From NCBI RefSeq assembly GCF_048537545.1, contig NZ_CP183218.1: a DNA stretch of 64,000 nucleotides; one strand, given 5' to 3'. This DNA comes from Chania fonticola_B (lineage in GTDB: Bacteria > Pseudomonadota > Gammaproteobacteria > Enterobacterales > Enterobacteriaceae). The translations under genes and the position numbers were made by a program. The notes below the pieces were generated by a model. That model was not told the DNA's origin, did not search any database, and saw nothing but the letters and a program-made list of their open reading frames with translations. This document shows positions 32,690 to 41,837 of this stretch, in pieces. The stretch's first letter is position 1, and every line of letters begins with the position of its first letter.

Positions 32690-33490
32690 ATGAGTCTGAC
32701 TGAACTTACCGGCAACCCACGCCACGATCAGCTGATCCAGTTGATCGCCAAGCGCGGCTATATGAACATCGACGAGCTGGCGCAATTGCTGGAAGTGTCA
32801 ACGCAGACGGTCAGGCGCGATATCCGCAAACTGAGCGAGCAGGGGCTGATTAGCCGCCATCATGGCGGGGCAGGCCGTGCCTCTAGTGTGGTCAACACGG
32901 CCTTTGAGCAACGGGAACTCTCTTACACGCAAGAGAAGATAGCCATTGCGGAAGCCATTGCCGATTATATTCCCGATCGTTCCACCATTTTTATCACCAT
33001 CGGCACCACCGTTGAGCATGTTGCCCGGGCGCTGATGAACCACAGCCATCTGCGCATCATTACCAACAGCCTGCGGGTGGCGCATATCCTGTATAAAAAC
33101 ACCGAGTTCGAAGTGATGGTGCCGGGCGGTACGCTGCGCCCCAATAACGGCGGTATCATCGGCCCCAGCGCCGTAAGCTTTGTGGAAGGCTTTCGCGCCG
33201 ACTATCTGATCACCAGCGTAGGGGCAATCGAAGCCAACGGCGATCTGTTGGAATTTGACGTGAATGAGTCCAGCGTGGTGAAAGCGATGATGGCACACTC
33301 ACGTCATATTCTGCTGGCTGCGGACCACACCAAGTTCCATGCTTCGGCGGCAGTAGAAATCGGCAATACCCGACAGGCGACCGCGTTATTTACCGACCTA
33401 CCTCCCCCCTCAGCAATAGGATCGGTGTTACAGCAGCAGCAAGTGGAACTGGTCGTTATTCCCACCAGCAGCGACGAACCCACGCTCTGA
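32690..33490 (+). CDS. yihW: DeoR-family repressor of the sulfoquinovose locus, YihW/CsqR
   Basis: A 266-residue DeoR-type regulator. The helix-turn-helix is at about residues 14-60 (MNIDELAQLLEVSTQTVRRD, then KLSEQGLISRHHGGA). The effector domain has the isomerase-like loops TIFITIGTTVEH, ITNSLRVAH and VPGGTLRP. It matches E. coli YihW (CsqR), which is released from DNA by sulfoquinovose and its glycosides. The ATG at 32690 has GGAG nearby; an upstream in-frame start at 32666 is weaker. Confidence 0.92.
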   Translation: MSLTELTGNPRHDQLIQLIAKRGYMNIDELAQLLEVSTQTVRRDIRKLSEQGLISRHHGGAGRASSVVNTAFEQRELSYTQEKIAIAEAIADYIPDRSTIFITIGTTVEHVARALMNHSHLRIITNSLRVAHILYKNTEFEVMVPGGTLRPNNGGIIGPSAVSFVEGFRADYLITSVGAIEANGDLLEFDVNESSVVKAMMAHSRHILLAADHTKFHASAAVEIGNTRQATALFTDLPPPSAIGSVLQQQQVELVVIPTSSDEPTL

Positions 33491-33833
33491 TCCACGGTGG
33501 TAAATCTGCTGATTTTCCTGCCGTTCCTCAATGCACGCAGAACTTTACCATGCGTGCATTAATTACCCGTTTGACACTGCCAATATTCCCTGCCAATAGT
33601 TGCCATAGTCACCAATATATCCTGCCATTACCCATTGCTCATTACGGTTAAATAACCGCGTAAAAACCGGGTAATTATACCCAATCATCAAACCGGGTAT
33701 CACCAGAAAAATCCTGCGATATGAACATTGAGGGTTGTCTCAGAATGTCAGTGTGTTAGGGTATAGGGCACTCTTATTTTCTATTAGGACAATTTTAGCG
33801 TTTGATAATAAACCAAAGGAAACAGCGAATTGC
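33491..33833 (+). promoter_or_regulatory. proU upstream region
   Basis: A 343-bp AT-rich region with no gene. It carries the conserved proU P2-type promoter at 33735-33762. The AT-rich curved DNA before it fits the H-NS-dependent upstream regulatory element known for proU, but no precise site can be drawn. Confidence 0.6.
33735..33762 (+). promoter_or_regulatory. proV promoter (P2-type)
   Basis: -35 TTGTCT (33735-33740), 16-bp spacer and -10 TAGGGT (33757-33762), preceded by GAGGG. These hexamers and their surroundings match the osmotically induced E. coli/Salmonella proU promoter. It lies 71 bp upstream of the proV ATG. Confidence 0.8.
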
Positions 33834-35036
33834 ATGGCAATTAAACTAGAAGTTAAAAATTTATATAAGATATTTGGTGAGCACCCGGAACGCGCATTTA
33901 AGCTGATAGACAAAGGTTTGACGAAAGACCAGCTGCTGGAAAAAACGGGGTTATCACTGGGCGTCAAGAACGCCTCTCTGGCCATTGAAGAAGGCGAGAT
34001 ATTTGTCATCATGGGGCTTTCCGGTTCCGGTAAATCCACCCTGGTACGCCTTCTCAATCGTCTGATAGAACCCACCCGCGGTGAGGTGCTGATTGACGGC
34101 GAGGATATATCCAAAATATCCGATGCTGCGCTACGCACCGTGCGGCGTAATAAGATCAGCATGGTGTTCCAGTCATTCGCTTTAATGCCGCATATGAACG
34201 TATTAAATAATACCGCCTTCGGCATGGAATTAGCGGGTATTCCTTTACAGGAACGCCAGGAAAAAGCGCTGGACGCTTTGCGTCAGGTTGGGCTGGAAAA
34301 TTATGCCAATGCCTATCCCGATGAACTGTCCGGTGGTATGCGCCAGCGTGTCGGCTTAGCCCGCGCCATGGCTAACGATCCGGATATATTGTTAATGGAT
34401 GAAGCCTTCTCTGCGCTGGACCCATTAATTCGTGCCGAGATGCAGGATGAGCTCGTCAAATTACAGGCGAAACATCAGCGCACCATCGTCTTTATTTCCC
34501 ACGATCTGGATGAAGCGATGCGTATTGGCGATCGCATTGCCATTATGCAAGGCGGCGAAGTGATCCAGGTGGGGACCCCGGATGAAATATTAAATAATCC
34601 GGCCAACGATTATGTGCGCACCTTCTTCCGCGGCGTCGATATCAGCCACGTTTTCAGTGCCAAAGATATCGCCAAACGTCGCCCGGTGACCCTGATCCGT
34701 AAGACCCCCGGTTTTGGTCCGCGCTCTGCGTTGCAGATCCTGCGTGATGAAGACCGTGACTATGGCTACGTGCTTGAACGCGGCCAGAAATTTATCGGCG
34801 TGGTATCGATAGACTCTCTCAAGCAGGCGCTGGCGGCCAATCAAACGCTGGACGACGCCTTGCTGGATGCCCCACTGCCCGTTCCGGCGGATATGCCGCT
34901 GAGCGAACTGATCTCACTGGTCGCACAGGCTCCTTGCGCCGTGCCGGTGGTCGGGGAAGACAACAACTATATCGGTATCATTTCCAAAGGCATGCTGCTG
35001 CAGGCTTTAGATAAAGAGGGCCCTACGAATGAGTGA
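33834..35036 (+). CDS. proV: Glycine betaine/proline ABC transporter ATPase ProV
   Basis: A 400-residue ABC ATPase with Walker A GLSGSGKST, Q-loop FQSFALMPH, signature LSGGMRQRV, Walker B ILLMDEAFSALD and H-loop FISHDLDEA. C-terminal CBS domains (about 285-395) sense ionic strength in the OpuA/ProU family. Length equals E. coli ProV. The start MAIKLEVKNLYKIFGE at 33834 matches the family; a longer frame from 33735 would start inside the promoter. Its stop overlaps the proW start by 8 bp. Confidence 0.96.
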   Translation: MAIKLEVKNLYKIFGEHPERAFKLIDKGLTKDQLLEKTGLSLGVKNASLAIEEGEIFVIMGLSGSGKSTLVRLLNRLIEPTRGEVLIDGEDISKISDAALRTVRRNKISMVFQSFALMPHMNVLNNTAFGMELAGIPLQERQEKALDALRQVGLENYANAYPDELSGGMRQRVGLARAMANDPDILLMDEAFSALDPLIRAEMQDELVKLQAKHQRTIVFISHDLDEAMRIGDRIAIMQGGEVIQVGTPDEILNNPANDYVRTFFRGVDISHVFSAKDIAKRRPVTLIRKTPGFGPRSALQILRDEDRDYGYVLERGQKFIGVVSIDSLKQALAANQTLDDALLDAPLPVPADMPLSELISLVAQAPCAVPVVGEDNNYIGIISKGMLLQALDKEGPTNE

Positions 35037-36138
35037 TTATCAGGATCCATGGGCAACAGCTGCCACATCCCCTAACGACGCCCCGGCAACTCAGGCTGCT
35101 ACCAGCAGCGATCCCTGGTCAACCGGCGCACCGGCAGACAGCGTACCCCACGATGCCGCTAATCAGGCCGCATCGGGCGCTGACTGGCTTAACAGCGCCC
35201 CAGTGGAGCCCGAGCACTTTAGCCTGCTGGATCCGTTCCACAAGGCTTGGGTGCCGTTTGACAGCTGGGTCACCCACGCCATTGATTGGCTGGTACTGCA
35301 CTTCCGTCCGCTGTTCCAGGGTATTCGCGTGCCGGTAGATTTCATCCTCAGCGGTTTCCAGCAGTTTTTGCTGGGTATGCCTGCTCCAGTCGCCATTTTG
35401 CTGTTCTCGCTGATCGCCTGGCAGATATCCAGCCTCGGCATGGGAGCCGCCACGCTGCTGTCGTTAGTCGCCATCGGCGCTATCGGAGCCTGGTCACAGG
35501 CGATGGTCACGCTGGCGCTGGTGCTCACCGCCCTGTTCTTCTGCATCCTGATCGGCCTGCCGTTGGGCATATGGTTGGCACGCAGCAAACATGCCGCCAA
35601 GGTGATCCGGCCACTGCTTGATGCCATGCAGACCACACCGGCCTTCGTCTATCTGGTGCCGATCGTCATGTTGTTCGGTATTGGTAACGTGCCAGGGGTA
35701 GTGGTAACAATCATCTTCGCCCTGCCGCCCATCGTACGTCTGACGATCCTGGGCATCAAACAGGTGCCGGAAGATCTGATCGAAGCCGCCGAATCCTTCG
35801 GCTCCAGCCCGCGCCAGCTGCTGTTTAAAGTGCAGCTGCCGCTGGCCATGCCAACCATCATGGCCGGGGTTAACCAAACGCTGATGCTGGCGCTGTCGAT
35901 GGTGGTTATCGCCTCGATGATCGCCGTAGGCGGTCTGGGCCAGATGGTGCTGCGTGGCATCGGCCGCCTGGATATGGGGCTGGCCGCCGTAGGTGGCGTC
36001 GGTATCGTTATTCTTGCCATTATTCTCGATCGTCTCACCCAGTCGCTGGGGCGCGATCGCCGCAGTAAAGGGCTAGGCCGCTGGTATACCCACGGCCCAA
36101 TCGGGTTGATCGCTCGCCCGTTTATCAAAAAAGCCTGA
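35029..36138 (+). CDS. proW: Glycine betaine/proline ABC transporter permease ProW
   Basis: A 369-residue permease. The first 60-65 residues are a hydrophilic, Ala/Pro/Asp-rich periplasmic tail with DPW repeats. Then come about seven membrane helices, and the EAA coupling loop EAAESFGSSPRQLLFKVQLP at about residue 245. DPFHKAWVPFDSWVTHAIDW marks the ProW entry region. It pairs with ProV in the inner membrane for uptake of compatible solutes under osmotic stress. Confidence 0.95.
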   Translation: MSDYQDPWATAATSPNDAPATQAATSSDPWSTGAPADSVPHDAANQAASGADWLNSAPVEPEHFSLLDPFHKAWVPFDSWVTHAIDWLVLHFRPLFQGIRVPVDFILSGFQQFLLGMPAPVAILLFSLIAWQISSLGMGAATLLSLVAIGAIGAWSQAMVTLALVLTALFFCILIGLPLGIWLARSKHAAKVIRPLLDAMQTTPAFVYLVPIVMLFGIGNVPGVVVTIIFALPPIVRLTILGIKQVPEDLIEAAESFGSSPRQLLFKVQLPLAMPTIMAGVNQTLMLALSMVVIASMIAVGGLGQMVLRGIGRLDMGLAAVGGVGIVILAIILDRLTQSLGRDRRSKGLGRWYTHGPIGLIARPFIKKA

Positions 36139-36210
36139 TCGTTCTACCCGCCAGCGGCTTACTGCCCTGGCGGGCTATCTCCAAACAACATCAATAACAG
36201 AGGAAAAACT

Positions 36211-37212
36211 ATGCGCACTACAGGGATCTGGGCGATTGCCCTTACCACACTGCTTGGTTCACAGGTTGCTTCCGCTGCTGATTTGCCAGGAAAAGGTATT
36301 TCGGTACAACCGATACAGAGCACTATCTCCGAGGAGACCTTCCAAACGCTGCTGGTCAGCAAGGCATTGGAAAAACTCGGTTATGACGTGAAAGAGCCGC
36401 GTGAGGTGGACTACAACGTGGCCTACACTTCCATCGCCGCTGGGGATGCCACTTTTCTGGCGGTGAACTGGGATCAGTTACACGCCGATCAGTATCAGGC
36501 CGCCGGGGGCGATAAAAAATTCTATCGTGAAGGGGCTTACGTCAGCGGTGCCGCTCAGGGCTACCTGATCGACAAAAAAACCGCCGAGAAGTATCACATT
36601 ACCAACGTTGAGCAACTAAAAGATCCGAAAATTGCCAAGCTGTTTGATACCAACGGTGACGGCAAGGCCGACTTGACCGGCTGTACCCCGGGCTGGGGCT
36701 GTGAAACGGTGATTAATCACCATATCGATGCCTATGGCTTGGGCAAAACCGTGGAGCATAATCAGGGCAACTACGCCGCCATGATCTCCGATACCATCAC
36801 CCGCTTCAAAGAAGGCAAGCCGGTGCTGTATTACACCTGGACGCCGTACTGGGTCAGCGATGTGATGGTGCCAGGGCGTGACGTTGTCTGGCTACAGGTG
36901 CCGTTCTCTTCCCTGCCGGGCGAGCTGAAAGATGTCGATACCAAGCTGCCGAACGGGGCCAACTATGGCTTCCCGGTCAACAACATGCATATTGCCGCCA
37001 ATAAGCAGTGGGCGCAGGCCAACCCTGCCGCCGCCAAGCTGTTTGCCATCATGAAACTGCCGATTGCCGACGTCAACGCGCAGAACCTGCGGATGCATGC
37101 AGGCCAGTCCTCCGAGGCTGATATCCAAAACCATGTCAATGGCTGGATCAAGGCTCACCAAGCCACGTTTGACGGCTGGGTGAAAACCGCCGCTGAAGCC
37201 GCCAAGTCATAA
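36211..37212 (+). CDS. proX: Glycine betaine-binding periplasmic protein ProX
   Basis: A 333-residue protein with a signal peptide ending QVASA at about residue 22. The betaine box tryptophans lie in FLAVNWDQLH, CTPGWGCE and YTWTPYWVSD. ProX delivers glycine betaine and proline betaine to ProVW. It starts 72 bp after proW with AGAGG upstream of the ATG. The length agrees with E. coli ProX (330). Confidence 0.95.
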   Translation: MRTTGIWAIALTTLLGSQVASAADLPGKGISVQPIQSTISEETFQTLLVSKALEKLGYDVKEPREVDYNVAYTSIAAGDATFLAVNWDQLHADQYQAAGGDKKFYREGAYVSGAAQGYLIDKKTAEKYHITNVEQLKDPKIAKLFDTNGDGKADLTGCTPGWGCETVINHHIDAYGLGKTVEHNQGNYAAMISDTITRFKEGKPVLYYTWTPYWVSDVMVPGRDVVWLQVPFSSLPGELKDVDTKLPNGANYGFPVNNMHIAANKQWAQANPAAAKLFAIMKLPIADVNAQNLRMHAGQSSEADIQNHVNGWIKAHQATFDGWVKTAAEAAKS

Positions 37213-37245
37213 TAGCCCCATGGGCGCGGCATAGACGCTGCGCCC

Positions 37246-38124
37246 TCATTCCGGCAACATCATCTCGGTAAACTGTAAAAATCGTTCGGCCGTCTTCGAC
37301 AGAGGTGAGTTCCACACGCAATACACCTGACGACGTGGACCATCGACGATCGGAATAGCCACCAGCGAACTCAAACGCTGGGCGGTGGAAATTGGCACTA
37401 TTCCCGCCGCCAAACCTCGCCGTACCAGATTCTCCAACCATTCGATATGGTCGATCTCAAAGCTCACATGGCGTTTGATCCCTGCCGCCTGGAAGGCCCG
37501 GTCGGTCTGCCGCCGTGCCCCGGTTCCGCTATAGAAATCCACCAGCGGCACTTCTGATAGCGTTTGCAGATTGATACGTTGATACCCCGCCAGAGCATGT
37601 TCTGCGGCCACCAACGCCACCAGCGGCTCATCGGTCAACTGGCGATGCGACTCTGGCAGCATGTCTTTATCGCCCGGCCAGATGCCAACAAATGCCACAT
37701 CGGTCTTCTGCTGGCGAATATCTTCCAGCAACACCTCGCTAATGCCAACGTACAGCCGGATATTCACCGCCGGATGATGACGGTGGAATTCCCCCAGCTT
37801 TTCGGTGAGGTCAATCGCGTTGATGGTTGAAATAGTGCCAATCGTCAGCGTACCGGATACCGTACCAGCGGCCGCCACCACTTCCTCTACCAACGTCTGC
37901 TTGGCGGCCAACAACCGCTGCGCCGGTTGAATGAAAGCCCGGCCAGCGGTGGTCAGCTCAACGCGACGCGAAGTGCGCTCAAACAGCGTACAACCGAGTT
38001 CTTCTTCCAGCTTGGCGACCTGATGACTCAGGGCAGACTGCACTGTATGGCAGCGCTGTGCAGCACGGGTAAAGCTCTGCTCCTCGGCCACCGCCAGGGC
38101 ATAACGGATCTGTTTTAGATTCAT
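37246..38124 (-). CDS. LysR-family transcriptional regulator
   Basis: A 292-residue LysR protein. The winged helix (residues 1-58; ALAVAEEQSFTRAAQRCHTVQSALSHQ split over it) is followed by an effector domain from about residue 88. It resembles E. coli YgfI/CynR-like regulators only in general. It is divergent from the MFS gene at 38228 across 103 bp, so that gene is its likely target. It is convergent with proX. Confidence 0.86.
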   Translation of the reverse strand: MNLKQIRYALAVAEEQSFTRAAQRCHTVQSALSHQVAKLEEELGCTLFERTSRRVELTTAGRAFIQPAQRLLAAKQTLVEEVVAAAGTVSGTLTIGTISTINAIDLTEKLGEFHRHHPAVNIRLYVGISEVLLEDIRQQKTDVAFVGIWPGDKDMLPESHRQLTDEPLVALVAAEHALAGYQRINLQTLSEVPLVDFYSGTGARRQTDRAFQAAGIKRHVSFEIDHIEWLENLVRRGLAAGIVPISTAQRLSSLVAIPIVDGPRRQVYCVWNSPLSKTAERFLQFTEMMLPE

Positions 38125-38227
38125 GCTATCTATCGCGAAATGAGATGGATCAGATGAAAATTATACATTGGTTTAACATTCTATTCTGCCTGATACTTCG
38201 ATCACAGATTTCCATTATTGAAGACCT

Positions 38228-39427
38228 ATGAACCAACCAACCGAACACCCGGGGCTTAGCCCTGCACTGACGCTGTTAATCGCGATGGCCACCGGCCTGG
38301 CGGTTGCCAGCAACTACTACGCCCAGCCGCTGCTGGAAACCATCGCACAGAACTTTAATCTCTCGGTTAACCAGGCCGGATTTATCGTCACCGCTGCCCA
38401 GCTAGGCTATGCGGTTGGCCTGCTGTTTCTGGTGCCGTTGGGCGATATGTTTGAGCGCCGCGGGCTGATCGTCTTTATGACGCTGTTAGCCGCCGGGGGC
38501 ATGCTGATCACCGCATCCTCCAGCACCCTATCGATGATGATCCTCGGAACGGCCCTTACCGGCTTGTTCTCCGTCGTGGCCCAGCTTTTAGTGCCACTCG
38601 CCGCCACCTTGGCGCACCCGGCAAAACGCGGTAAAACCGTCGGTGTGATCATGAGCGGCCTGCTGCTCGGCATTCTGCTGGCACGTACCGTCGCCGGTGC
38701 TTTAGCGGCCCTCGGCGGCTGGCGTACCATCTACTGGGTGGCCAGCGTGTTGATGATCCTGATGGCCCTGCTGCTGTGGCGCGCCTTGCCACGCTATAAG
38801 CTGCATTCCGGCCTGAACTACCCGCAGTTGCTGAAATCCATCTTTTCCCTGTTCTGCTTCACCCCGTTGCTGCGTACCCGCGCGATCATTGGCGCTTTGT
38901 CGTTCGCCAACTTCAGCGTGCTATGGACCTCAATGGCTTTCCTGCTGGCTTCCCCACCGTTCAGCTATTCCGAAGGCGTAATTGGGCTATTTGGTCTAGT
39001 GGGTGCTGCTGGCGCCTTGGCTGCCTCACGTGCCGGTCATCTGGCCGATAAGGGCAAAGCAGGGCTAACCACCAGCGTCGGATTGGTGCTGTTGCTGCTG
39101 TCCTGGATCCCGATTGCGTTGGCCCCGTACTCTCTCTGGGCGCTGATTATCGGCATTCTGGTGCTGGATCTGGCGGTACAGGGGGTGCATGTCACCAACC
39201 AAAGCGTGATTTATCGCATCATGCCGGAGGCGCGTAATCGCCTGACCGCCGGTTACATGACCAGCTATTTTATCGGGGGTGCCGTGGGTTCAGTACTTTC
39301 CGCCGCCGCTTATCAACATGCTGGTTGGAACGGCGTAGCGGCGATTGGTGGCGTATTATGCGTACTGAATCTGCTGACCTGGTGGCGTGGTAAGCGCTAT
39401 GACCCGCAGGGTCCGGCCACTATCTAG
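38228..39427 (+). CDS. MFS transporter (sugar efflux/DHA1-like, YgaY position)
   Basis: A 399-residue, twelve-helix transporter. The first helix has GLAVASNYYAQPLLETIAQ, and motif A-like PLGDMFERRGLI falls between helices 2 and 3. E. coli has the degraded MFS gene ygaY between proX and mprA; this intact gene sits in the same place and may be its functional counterpart. Together with the divergent LysR gene it forms a regulator/exporter module. Substrate unknown. Confidence 0.82.
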   Translation: MNQPTEHPGLSPALTLLIAMATGLAVASNYYAQPLLETIAQNFNLSVNQAGFIVTAAQLGYAVGLLFLVPLGDMFERRGLIVFMTLLAAGGMLITASSSTLSMMILGTALTGLFSVVAQLLVPLAATLAHPAKRGKTVGVIMSGLLLGILLARTVAGALAALGGWRTIYWVASVLMILMALLLWRALPRYKLHSGLNYPQLLKSIFSLFCFTPLLRTRAIIGALSFANFSVLWTSMAFLLASPPFSYSEGVIGLFGLVGAAGALAASRAGHLADKGKAGLTTSVGLVLLLLSWIPIALAPYSLWALIIGILVLDLAVQGVHVTNQSVIYRIMPEARNRLTAGYMTSYFIGGAVGSVLSAAAYQHAGWNGVAAIGGVLCVLNLLTWWRGKRYDPQGPATI

Positions 39428-39820
39428 TTAGCAAGAAAATAATAACCCAGGAAATTTATTAGGCCGCAGGGTGTGAAAATTACTTACACTCTGGTAATAT
39501 TGTCGCGGTAAATTATTGGCGACCTATGCACCCTGCGCCCCGGACCACCATGAACGACCTTACTCAGGTAAGTTTTCTTTCTATCCCCTCCGCAGGATGC
39601 CGTAGTGCCCCGCCCAGTGACTTAAACAAACCTTACCTATCTCAGCCTGCGGAACGGCAGAATTTGTGCCTTCAATCACAAGACCTTAGAGTCTGTGGCG
39701 TTAAGCATTTACAAACAACTTACAAATGACACGAATTGCTAAATTATTCCCCTGGCTGAAGATTTACATTATTAATCACTATCGTTACTATACCGAACGA
39801 AATTAATGAGGCACTAAATT
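39428..39820 (+). other. 393-bp intergenic region upstream of mprA with switch-like inverted repeats
   Basis: No firm gene. A 67-codon frame from ATG 39526 has no family resemblance. The stretch 39558-39659 has mutually exclusive pairings. CTTAC (39559-39563) can pair with GTAAG (39568-39572), and AGGTAAG (39566-39572) with CTTACCT (39632-39638). TCCGCAGG (39589-39596) can pair with CCTGCGGA (39646-39653), and TGCCGT (39598-39603) with ACGGCA (39654-39659). This may be a leader RNA controlling mprA-emr. Confidence 0.45.
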
Positions 39821-40342
39821 ATGGAAAGCTCGTTTACCCCCATAGAGCAAATGCTGAATTTCCGCGCCAAACGTCAGAAAGACTTCCCATACCAGGAAAT
39901 CCTGCTGACCCGCCTGTGCATGCATATGCAAGGCAAGCTGTTGGAAAATCGCAATAAAATGCTGAAAGCACAGGGAATCAACGAAACCTTGTTTATGGCT
40001 CTCATTACGCTGGATGCGCAGGAAAACCACAGTATTCAGCCTTCTGAGCTAAGCTCGGCCCTGGGTTCGTCACGCACCAATGCCACCCGCATTGCCGATG
40101 AACTAGAGAAACGCGGTTGGATTGAGCGCCGGGAAAGCGATCACGATCGCCGCTGCCTGCATCTGCATATGACCCAGGCTGGGGAAGCGTTTCTCGAACA
40201 ATTGCTGCCACCGCAGCATAAATGTCTGCACTTTCTGTGGTCTACGCTGAACGACGAGGAGCAGCAGCAGCTTGAAACGCTGACGCGCAAATTGTTGACC
40301 CGTTTGGATCAGATGGAAGTTTCAGAACAGTTATCCCAATAA
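39821..40342 (+). CDS. mprA: MarR-family repressor MprA (EmrR)
   Basis: A 173-residue MarR protein. The winged helix (about 55-120) holds PSELSSALGSSRTNATRIADELEKRGWIERR split around it and the wing DHDRRCLHLHMT. The start MESSFTPIEQMLNFRAKRQKDFPYQEILLTRL follows EmrR of E. coli. EmrR represses emrAB and is released by uncouplers and hydrophobic drugs. It leads the efflux operon; the outer-membrane factor follows 22 bp later. Confidence 0.93.
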   Translation: MESSFTPIEQMLNFRAKRQKDFPYQEILLTRLCMHMQGKLLENRNKMLKAQGINETLFMALITLDAQENHSIQPSELSSALGSSRTNATRIADELEKRGWIERRESDHDRRCLHLHMTQAGEAFLEQLLPPQHKCLHFLWSTLNDEEQQQLETLTRKLLTRLDQMEVSEQLSQ

Positions 40343-40364
40343 TTCCTGTTCAGGTAATCATTTT

Positions 40365-41816
40365 ATGCGATCCCCGTTAAACTGGAGATTCACCCCGCTG
40401 TTCGCCGTTCTGTTGCTCGCGGGGTGCGCATCTACCGATAATATTGCCCCGCAATCCAAGATGATGGATCCGCAACAGCTGCAGCTTGCCCAGCCGAAAG
40501 TCAGCTCGCTTGCCATCAGCCCGCAATGGTGGCGCACGCTTAACGATCCCCAGCTTGATAGCCTGATGACCCAGACGCTGCAAAACTCGCCTTCGCTGCA
40601 ACAGGCGGGCGCTCGCGTGCGTGAAGCCCAAAGCGTGGCAGGTGAAGCCAGTGCCGCCAACGGCCCCAACCTGGATCTGAATGCCAGCATCAACCGTCAG
40701 CGTGTGGCGCAAAACACCAACCTGGGCTTTGGCTATCCGCCCAACCCGGTGTATGAGTCCTCTAACTCCTTGGGCCTGAATCTGGCCTATGAGTTTGACT
40801 GGTGGGGCAAATATCGCAATCAGGTCAATGCGGCAAAAGCGCAGATCGACGCAGCCCGTGCCGAACAGGCACAGGCCGCTCTGACGCTGACCAGTTCGGT
40901 AGCTTCAGCCTATTACCAGTTACAGGCGAATTACGCGCTGGAGAATGTGCTGCAACAAGAGGTGGATAACAATCAACGCCTGGCAGACCTGCGCCAAAAG
41001 CAATATAAAGCCGGGATCTACGGCGTGGAAATCCCGCAACAGACCCAGGCACAAGCAGACAGTGCCAAGCAGCAGATCATCCAGCTGCAGTCACAGATTG
41101 AACAACTCAAACACCAGTTGGCCGCCCTGGCCGGTCTTGGCCCGAATGCGATGCAGTCTCTGCATCCGGTGGCCATGCCAAGCGAAGAGCAGTTAGCCCC
41201 CAAAGGCGAACTCACCGCAGAGTTACTGGGTAAACGCCCGGACATCGTGGCACAGCGCCAACTGGTGGAGTCCTATAACCAACGGGTCAGTGCGGCACGC
41301 AAAGAGTTCTACCCAAGCCTGTCGATCTCGGCCTTTGCTGGCTTGACCACCACCAACGTCGGCGGCACCAGCCCGAATCTGTTTGAAGCCGCCAGCCAGG
41401 CGTGGGGCGTGGTACCAGCTATTTCCCTACCTATCTTCCATGCCGGTGCGCTACGCAGCAAGCTGGGTGAAGAGTCCGCACTCTACGATCAGGCCGTGGG
41501 TTCCTATAACCAAACGCTTGTCAATGCGTTACAGGAAACGGCCGACGCCATCACCATTCAACAGAGCAGTAGCAAGCAGCTGCTGCAGGCAACCTCTGCC
41601 TCCCAATCCATGCAGGATGTGTACCGGGTCGCCAACGCCAAATACCAGGCAGGAATTATTGGGCGTGATGAACTGTTGACCAGCCAGACGCAGCTATTAC
41701 AGCAGCAACAGGCACAACTGAATGCCAGCAGCAACTTGATGCAGGCGAAGATAGCATTGGTACGCGCGTTGGGGGGTGGCTACCAGGCCCCGGCGGCAGC
41801 GGAACCTAAAGCATAA
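40365..41816 (+). CDS. Outer-membrane efflux lipoprotein (TolC/OprM family) in the emr operon
   Basis: A 483-residue protein. The lipoprotein signal (LFAVLLLAGCAS, Cys at about residue 22) precedes an OprM/NodT-type channel with two repeats. WWRTLNDPQLDSLMTQTL, LAYEFDWWGKYRNQVNAAKAQ split by helices, and RPDIVAQRQLV are family landmarks. Long alpha-hairpins are rich in Gln and Ala. E. coli emrAB lacks such a gene and uses TolC. Here the EmrAB pump has a dedicated outer-membrane partner. It lies between mprA and emrA in the same direction. Confidence 0.87.
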   Translation: MRSPLNWRFTPLFAVLLLAGCASTDNIAPQSKMMDPQQLQLAQPKVSSLAISPQWWRTLNDPQLDSLMTQTLQNSPSLQQAGARVREAQSVAGEASAANGPNLDLNASINRQRVAQNTNLGFGYPPNPVYESSNSLGLNLAYEFDWWGKYRNQVNAAKAQIDAARAEQAQAALTLTSSVASAYYQLQANYALENVLQQEVDNNQRLADLRQKQYKAGIYGVEIPQQTQAQADSAKQQIIQLQSQIEQLKHQLAALAGLGPNAMQSLHPVAMPSEEQLAPKGELTAELLGKRPDIVAQRQLVESYNQRVSAARKEFYPSLSISAFAGLTTTNVGGTSPNLFEAASQAWGVVPAISLPIFHAGALRSKLGEESALYDQAVGSYNQTLVNALQETADAITIQQSSSKQLLQATSASQSMQDVYRVANAKYQAGIIGRDELLTSQTQLLQQQQAQLNASSNLMQAKIALVRALGGGYQAPAAAEPKA

Positions 41817-41837
41817 TTTTAGAGCGTGGAGAATACC

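Noticed and set aside
39601..39660. TPP riboswitch, because CTGAGA is present on the minus strand
   Set aside because: The rest of the thi-box is missing, and it would point away from mprA.
39526..39729. 67-codon frame upstream of mprA as a gene
   Set aside because: No ribosome site of note, no family, Pro/Gln-rich composition; at most a leader peptide, noted under the switch-like region.
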